The notes beneath the pieces were generated by a model, which ran no database searches, had not been told where the DNA came from, and was given only the letters and a program-made list of their open reading frames with translations. Source: CAZNVB01 sp964651495 (lineage in GTDB: Bacteria > Acidobacteriota > Aminicenantia > Aminicenantales > UBA8522). From it: a DNA stretch of 16,769 bases. The position numbers and the translations under genes were made by a program. The DNA lies in the NCBI GenBank assembly GCA_964651495.1, contig CAZYWP010000063.1:1-16769 (forward strand). Direction: 5' to 3'. Shown in pieces: positions 12,705 through 16,769 of the stretch; the stretch's first letter is position 1; every line of letters starts with the position of its first letter.

Positions 12705-13913
12705 ATGAATAGCGCTCATAACATCACTCTGCTCGGCGCCGGCCTGATCGGCACGTTCTACACGGCCACGATCCACGGCCAGCGGAGCCGGGACCGCATC
12801 CGGACGATCTGCGCCTTCACGGAAGACGAAGCCAAGGCTTTCGCTCAGAAATGGGGCATTCCCAACTGGACATCCAGCATGAAAAAGGCGATTGAAGACC
12901 CGGAGACCGATGTGGTGATCGTCGGCCTTCCCAACTATCTTCACAAAAAGGCTGTGACGCTGGCCGCGCAGGCCGGCAAAGCCGTACTGTGCACTAAACC
13001 GCTGGCCCGCAGCGCGGCTGAGGCGCTGGAGATCATCAAAGCCGTGGACAAAGCGGAGGTCTTCGCCGGCTATCTCGAAGACCTGGTCTATACGCCCAAG
13101 ACGCTGAAGTCGGTGGCCTCGGTCAAGGGCGGGGCCCTGGGAAAAATCCTCTGGGTCCGGTCGCGCGAAACCCATTCAGGACCGCACAGCGCCTGGTTCT
13201 GGGACAAAAAGCTGGCGGGCGGCGGGGCCATCGTCGACCTGGCCTGCCACTGCATCGAAATCATCCGCAATTTCGTCGGCAAGGACGTCCGTCCGGTCGA
13301 GGCGATGTGCCTGGCCGATACTCTCGTCCATCCCATCGCCGCCGAGGACTCGGCCATCGCGCTCATCCGGTTCGAAAACCGCGCCGTCGGTCAGTTTGAG
13401 GTCAGCTGGACTTTCCGCGGGGGCATGGATTTGCGCGATGAAGTCGCCGGGACTGAAGGGACAATTTGGCTGAACCACTTCCTGCGGACCGGCTACGAGA
13501 TGTTCACGGCGGCGGGGTCGGGCGGCTATGTGGCGGAGAAAGCGGAAACGGAGAAAGGCTGGCTCTTCCCCGTGGGCGATGAAGTCCACGAGCTTGGTTA
13601 CACCAATATGTTCAGCGACATGTTCGACGCCCTGGACACAGGCCGCGAGCCGATGGAGACGTTCCTCGACGGCTACATCGTCAACGCCGTCATGGACGCC
13701 TGCTACAGGTCGGCGAAGGCCAGGCGTTGGGAGCCGGTGAAACTCGAGCGCTGGCATAAAGGAGCGAAAAAGCGAAAGGCTGCAGCGGGCAAAAAGGCCG
13801 CGCGGGGAAGATATTCGCTAATCAAGGAAGAGCGCATGCCCGACGGGACGCTCAAGCAGCTGCTCCAGGACTGGAAGACCGGACATGTCATCCAAAGGAT
13901 CAAGGGCGCATAG
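12705..13913 (+). CDS. Gfo/Idh/MocA family oxidoreductase
   Basis: A 402-residue NAD(P)-dependent sugar dehydrogenase-like protein. An N-terminal Rossmann fold begins at once with GAGLIG (11-16). LCTKPLAR (95-102) carries the family's conserved lysine, Lys98, in the TKP/EKP position. GGGAIVDLACHCIEIIR contains the Asp178-x3-His182 pair typical of the catalytic loop. There is no signal peptide, so it is cytoplasmic. After about residue 350 a lysine-rich extension (KKRKAAAGKKAARG) and a tail of about 40 residues are added, which ordinary members lack. GGGGAGGAAAC precedes the ATG at good spacing. It is first in an apparent operon with a second, exported Gfo/Idh/MocA protein (50-base gap) and an acyltransferase-isomerase fusion. 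The sugar is unknown. Confidence 0.88.
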   Translation: MNSAHNITLLGAGLIGTFYTATIHGQRSRDRIRTICAFTEDEAKAFAQKWGIPNWTSSMKKAIEDPETDVVIVGLPNYLHKKAVTLAAQAGKAVLCTKPLARSAAEALEIIKAVDKAEVFAGYLEDLVYTPKTLKSVASVKGGALGKILWVRSRETHSGPHSAWFWDKKLAGGGAIVDLACHCIEIIRNFVGKDVRPVEAMCLADTLVHPIAAEDSAIALIRFENRAVGQFEVSWTFRGGMDLRDEVAGTEGTIWLNHFLRTGYEMFTAAGSGGYVAEKAETEKGWLFPVGDEVHELGYTNMFSDMFDALDTGREPMETFLDGYIVNAVMDACYRSAKARRWEPVKLERWHKGAKKRKAAAGKKAARGRYSLIKEERMPDGTLKQLLQDWKTGHVIQRIKGA

Positions 13914-13963
13914 GATATGACTTCGATCGAATCGATAAAAATACTTAGGGGAGGAAGCGAGGC

Positions 13964-15178
13964 ATGGTCAAAATCAACCGGCGACGGTTCTTGAAAGAGG
14001 CGGGAGCTGCCGCAGCGTCGCTCACCATCGTGCGGCCGCAGCTCGTCCGGGGAACTCAGGCTAACTCGAAAATCAAGCTCGGGCTCATCGGCTGCGGCGG
14101 ACGGGGGACCTGGATCGCCGGACTATTCGCCCGGCACGGCGGCTACGAGATCCATGCGGCCGCTGATTTCTTCCCGGACCGAAGCGCAGAATTCGGCGTC
14201 AAATTTTCCCTGCCCGCTTCGCGTCTGTTCTCGGGGATGTCCTCTTACAAGCGCCTCCTCGACTGCGGCGTCGAGGCCGTGACCATCGAAACGCCCCCGT
14301 ATTTCCATCCCCAGCAGGCGGCGGCCGTGGACAGGGGCGTCCATGTGTTCCTGGCCAAACCTCCGGCGGTCGATGTCCCCGGATGCCGCCTGATTTCGGA
14401 GTGCGGGAAAAGGGCTGCGGAAAAAAAGCTCGCTTTTATTGTCGATTTCCAGACTCGGGCCCATCCGGCCTTCATCGAGGCGCTGCGGCGCGTCCATGAG
14501 GGAGCCATCGGAGAACTGGTTTTCGGCGAAGCGACCTATCACGCCGACTGCCCCTTCGAACAATGGTTCAAGGCTCTCGGCAGCGACCCGGACAATCCGG
14601 AAATCCGGCTGCGGGCCTGGGGACTCGACCGCGCCCTTTCCGGCGATATCATCACCGAGCAGGAAATCCATACCCTCGACGTGGCCAGCTGGATCATGAG
14701 AGAACCGCCTCTGTGGGCCGCCGGGAGCGGAGGGCTCAAGGCCCGGCCGAGAATCGGCACCTGCTGGGATCACTTCGTCGTTTATTATCAGTATGCGAAC
14801 GATGTGGCCATCCAATTCAGCGGCCGGCAGTTCAAGGGACACGGGACGGCGGAAGGGATCAAGAACCGGATGTTCGGAAGCAAGGGCGTGCTGGAAACCG
14901 AATACGGCGGAAATGTGCTCATCCGCGGCGAAAACTATTACAACGGAGGGAAAACCACCCAGATCTATGAGGAAGGCGCCGTCAACAACATCGCCGCGTT
15001 CCACCGGAGCATCACGGAGGGGGAATTCGCCAATTCGACCGTCGAGCCGAGCGTCCGGAGCTGTCTGATCACCATCCTCGGGCGGAAGGCGGCCGACGAA
15101 AAACGCCGGGTCACCTGGGAAGAGCTGCTGCGAGACGAAACGCGGCTCGAGCCGAACCTGGCGGGCTTGAAGGATTAA
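13964..15178 (+). CDS. Tat-exported Gfo/Idh/MocA family protein
   Basis: A 404-residue protein starting with a Tat signal: NRRRFLKEAG (5-14) followed by an alanine-rich hydrophobic stretch and a cleavage-like region near residue 30. The mature part begins with a Rossmann motif GLIGCGGRG (40-48) and carries AKPPA (131-135) with the family lysine at 132. SGDIITEQEIHTLDVASWIM holds the family's conserved histidine helix. Export by Tat is consistent with a cofactor folded in before export, as in glucose-fructose oxidoreductase, where NADP stays bound. Cofactor retention here is an inference. GGGGAGGAAGCGAGGC precedes the ATG. The stop is followed 2 bases later by the GTG of the next gene, so the two are probably translationally coupled. 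Confidence 0.9.
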   Translation: MVKINRRRFLKEAGAAAASLTIVRPQLVRGTQANSKIKLGLIGCGGRGTWIAGLFARHGGYEIHAAADFFPDRSAEFGVKFSLPASRLFSGMSSYKRLLDCGVEAVTIETPPYFHPQQAAAVDRGVHVFLAKPPAVDVPGCRLISECGKRAAEKKLAFIVDFQTRAHPAFIEALRRVHEGAIGELVFGEATYHADCPFEQWFKALGSDPDNPEIRLRAWGLDRALSGDIITEQEIHTLDVASWIMREPPLWAAGSGGLKARPRIGTCWDHFVVYYQYANDVAIQFSGRQFKGHGTAEGIKNRMFGSKGVLETEYGGNVLIRGENYYNGGKTTQIYEEGAVNNIAAFHRSITEGEFANSTVEPSVRSCLITILGRKAADEKRRVTWEELLRDETRLEPNLAGLKD

Positions 15179-15180
15179 CC

Positions 15181-16769
15181 GTGCGAAACCGCTGTCTTCT
15201 TATTTCGACTATCGTCCTCGCCCTCAGCGTCTCCCTCGCCCTGTTAGCGGAGCAATCCTCACCCCCGATAGGAGCAGGGAAGCTCAGGGTCCTTGAGCTC
15301 AGGGGAACGCCTTACATGCGGGGGCGAACCCACGGCCAAAGCCTCAAGCCGGAAATCCAGGAGCTCGTCAAGCGCTGGAAAGTGGACATTGAAAAGACCT
15401 ATTCGGTTCCGGCGACGACTTACATCCAAAAGCTGCTCGAGGCCTCAGATTTCAAGCCCGCCATCGAACGCTGGACACCGGGACTCCTGGACGAAGTCCG
15501 GGGCATTGCCGACGGCGCCGGGATCGACTTCGAGACCATGTACGCCTTCCAGCTGATCGACGAAACCTGGGTCATGAGCGACGACCTCGGCTTCTCGAAG
15601 TGCACAGCCATCGGCGCTCGAAGAAGGGGAGATTCGCCCGCTCTTGTCGCCCAGACTCTGGATATTCCGGGCTATTATCACGGATTCCAGACGGTCCTGC
15701 GCATCGAGGGCAGCGATGAGGAGCCGGGAGCTCTCATTTTCACGATCCCGGGGGTTGTCGCTGCGAACGGCTTGAACGACCGCTCCGTCGCTGTCTGCGT
15801 TAATGCTGTCACCCAGCTCGCCTACTCCGCCAGGGGCCTCCCCGTCGCCTTCACCATCAGGGGGATTCTCCGGCAAAAAACCTACCAGGATGCTGTCCAA
15901 TTCCTCAAAAAGATCCAACCCGCCGCTCCACAGAACTATGTCATCGGCGGTCCGAAGGAGGTCGCGAGCTTTGAGCGCTCGGCCAGCCGGATGGTGGAGT
16001 TCATCCCCTTTGAGGGTGCTGAGTTTACCTACCACACAAACCACCCGATGGTCAACGACGACCTCAACCCGAAGTTCATCGAGGGACTCAAAAAAAGGGG
16101 CATGACATTGGAAGCTTACAAGGACCGCTGTCCCCGGTTCAAGTTCCTCGGGGAAACCTTTAAGGACAACGCGGCAACTCTCGACCTGACCGTCCTTAAG
16201 CGTGTGTTTGCCGACCGCAACTCCGGGATCAATAACGCTGGAACATACGGGTGCACCATAATGATCCTGGGTGATCACCCGGAGCTCCACATCGCGCCGG
16301 GGCGGCCCGACACAGAGCCTTTTGTGGTGCTTGACTTCGAGCGCCGGACAGGGTCCTCTGCCCTTTCCCGCAGACCGGAGTCAGACAAAACTCAAATCCA
16401 GTTCGGCGTCTGTGACTGGACGATCAGCAAGTCCGGAGACCCGCAGGCGCTGGAGCTGGCGGCGAAGCTCGGACTCGACGGCGTGCAGGTGAGTCTCCTC
16501 CCCCGGGGCGATTCACTGGCGTTAGCAGATAAGAAACTGCAGCAGGTTTATCTGGCGGCAGCCGAGAAAAACAAAGTCCAAATCGCCTCCTTCGCCATCG
16601 GCGAGCTCAACAATGTGCCTCTCAAGAGCGACCCGCGCACTGAGAGATGGGTCGGCGAGGGAATCGAGGTCGCCTCAGCCATGAAAGTCGGGATCATCCT
16701 CGTCCCGTTCTTCGGCAAGGGCGACCTCAAGAACGACCCGGCCGGGACAGAGGCGGTCATCGCCGCCCT
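15181..16769 (+). CDS. C45/AAT-type Ntn hydrolase fused to xylose-isomerase-like barrel (partial)
   Basis: An open frame of 529 codons without a stop runs from GTG 15181 to the window edge. GAAGGA lies 6 bases before the GTG. Residues 1-22 are a Sec signal peptide. Residues about 35-395 match the C45 / acyl-CoA:6-APA acyltransferase family: GTPYMRGRTHG (42-52), SKCTAIG with Cys141 as the expected autoprocessing nucleophile, VAQTLDIPG, VAANGLND, TYHTNHPM, and NAGTYGCTIMILGDHPELHIAPGRP. Such enzymes cut or transfer acyl-amide bonds. After a linker of about 20 residues, from about residue 405, an AP_endonuc_2/sugar-isomerase-like TIM barrel begins: FGVCDWTISKSGDPQALELA, LGLDGVQVSL, QIASFAIGELNN and GIILVPFFGKGDL. 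The barrel is cut off by the window end, so its metal ligands cannot be checked. It is the third gene of the operon with two Gfo/Idh/MocA proteins. Confidence 0.85.
   Translation, partial: MRNRCLLISTIVLALSVSLALLAEQSSPPIGAGKLRVLELRGTPYMRGRTHGQSLKPEIQELVKRWKVDIEKTYSVPATTYIQKLLEASDFKPAIERWTPGLLDEVRGIADGAGIDFETMYAFQLIDETWVMSDDLGFSKCTAIGARRRGDSPALVAQTLDIPGYYHGFQTVLRIEGSDEEPGALIFTIPGVVAANGLNDRSVAVCVNAVTQLAYSARGLPVAFTIRGILRQKTYQDAVQFLKKIQPAAPQNYVIGGPKEVASFERSASRMVEFIPFEGAEFTYHTNHPMVNDDLNPKFIEGLKKRGMTLEAYKDRCPRFKFLGETFKDNAATLDLTVLKRVFADRNSGINNAGTYGCTIMILGDHPELHIAPGRPDTEPFVVLDFERRTGSSALSRRPESDKTQIQFGVCDWTISKSGDPQALELAAKLGLDGVQVSLLPRGDSLALADKKLQQVYLAAAEKNKVQIASFAIGELNNVPLKSDPRTERWVGEGIEVASAMKVGIILVPFFGKGDLKNDPAGTEAVIAA

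Noticed and set aside
14123..15004. 293-codon minus-strand frame opposite the Tat-exported protein
   Set aside because: It is antisense to a confidently recognised gene and has no motif.
15445..16290. 281-codon minus-strand frame opposite the C45-type domain
   Set aside because: The plus strand holds one long conserved frame across the same span. The antisense frame has repeated acidic and glycine runs typical of shadows.
1..16769. CRISPR array, tRNA or rRNA genes, complete IS element, toxin-antitoxin pair
   Set aside because: I looked for regular repeats, cloverleaf-like segments and terminal inverted repeats and saw none. Absence was judged by eye only; a tRNA scan and a repeat search would settle it.

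Overview
The window is mostly GC-rich bacterial chromosome with an AT-rich patch at about 6.6-7.45 kb. The gene content suggests a heterotrophic, Gram-negative-type bacterium. It includes an exported SurE, a secreted NamZ-like (DUF1343) protein, a diheme lipoprotein, a Tat-exported Gfo/Idh/MocA protein, an exported double-domain prolyl isomerase and a C45-type acyltransferase. The overall flavour recalls uncultured Acidobacteriota-related lineages such as Aminicenantes. That assignment is an impression from protein style, not a computed placement. No rRNA, tRNA, CRISPR array or complete insertion sequence was recognised.

Layout. (1) 1-5.3 kb: a polytopic membrane protein with a possible leader ORF and no good start codon, then a divergent pair of exported proteins (SurE on -, NamZ-like on +), a DoxX membrane protein, and a convergent diheme c-type lipoprotein. 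(2) 5.6-7.6 kb: a graveyard of gene scraps. It holds a metallophosphatase with early stops that runs into the tail of an IS91-type transposase, an AT-rich intact DUF3795 gene, the N-terminal end of a tyrosine integrase, and a short DegT/DnrJ/EryC1 aminotransferase scrap. (3) 7.6-10.7 kb, all on -: a sulfite-oxidase-like molybdopterin protein, an exported serine hydrolase started by TTG behind a perfect Shine-Dalgarno, and an exported cyclophilin-parvulin fusion. (4) 10.8-12.5 kb, +: a two-gene unit of an Idi-like NUDIX protein lacking the catalytic cysteine and a radical SAM/SPASM enzyme. (5) 12.7 kb to the right edge, +: an apparent operon of a cytoplasmic Gfo/Idh/MocA oxidoreductase, a Tat-exported Gfo/Idh/MocA protein and a very long open frame beginning at GTG 15181. 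This last frame fuses a signal peptide, a C45/AAT-type Ntn hydrolase domain and a xylose-isomerase-like TIM barrel, and it runs off the window.

The likeliest undescribed biology is the right-hand operon and the NUDIX/radical SAM pair. The operon combines an acyl-bond hydrolase or transferase, a sugar isomerase-like barrel and two sugar oxidoreductase-like proteins, some of them outside the cytoplasm. That suggests processing of an acylated or amide-linked sugar, but the substrate is an inference. The NUDIX/radical SAM pair has a promoter of its own with a consensus -35 box. A second theme is promoter geometry: two promoters (83-112 and 3230-3259) share TTGAC(A/T)-N18-TA(C/T)CAT-N8-ATG, which would give leaderless transcripts.
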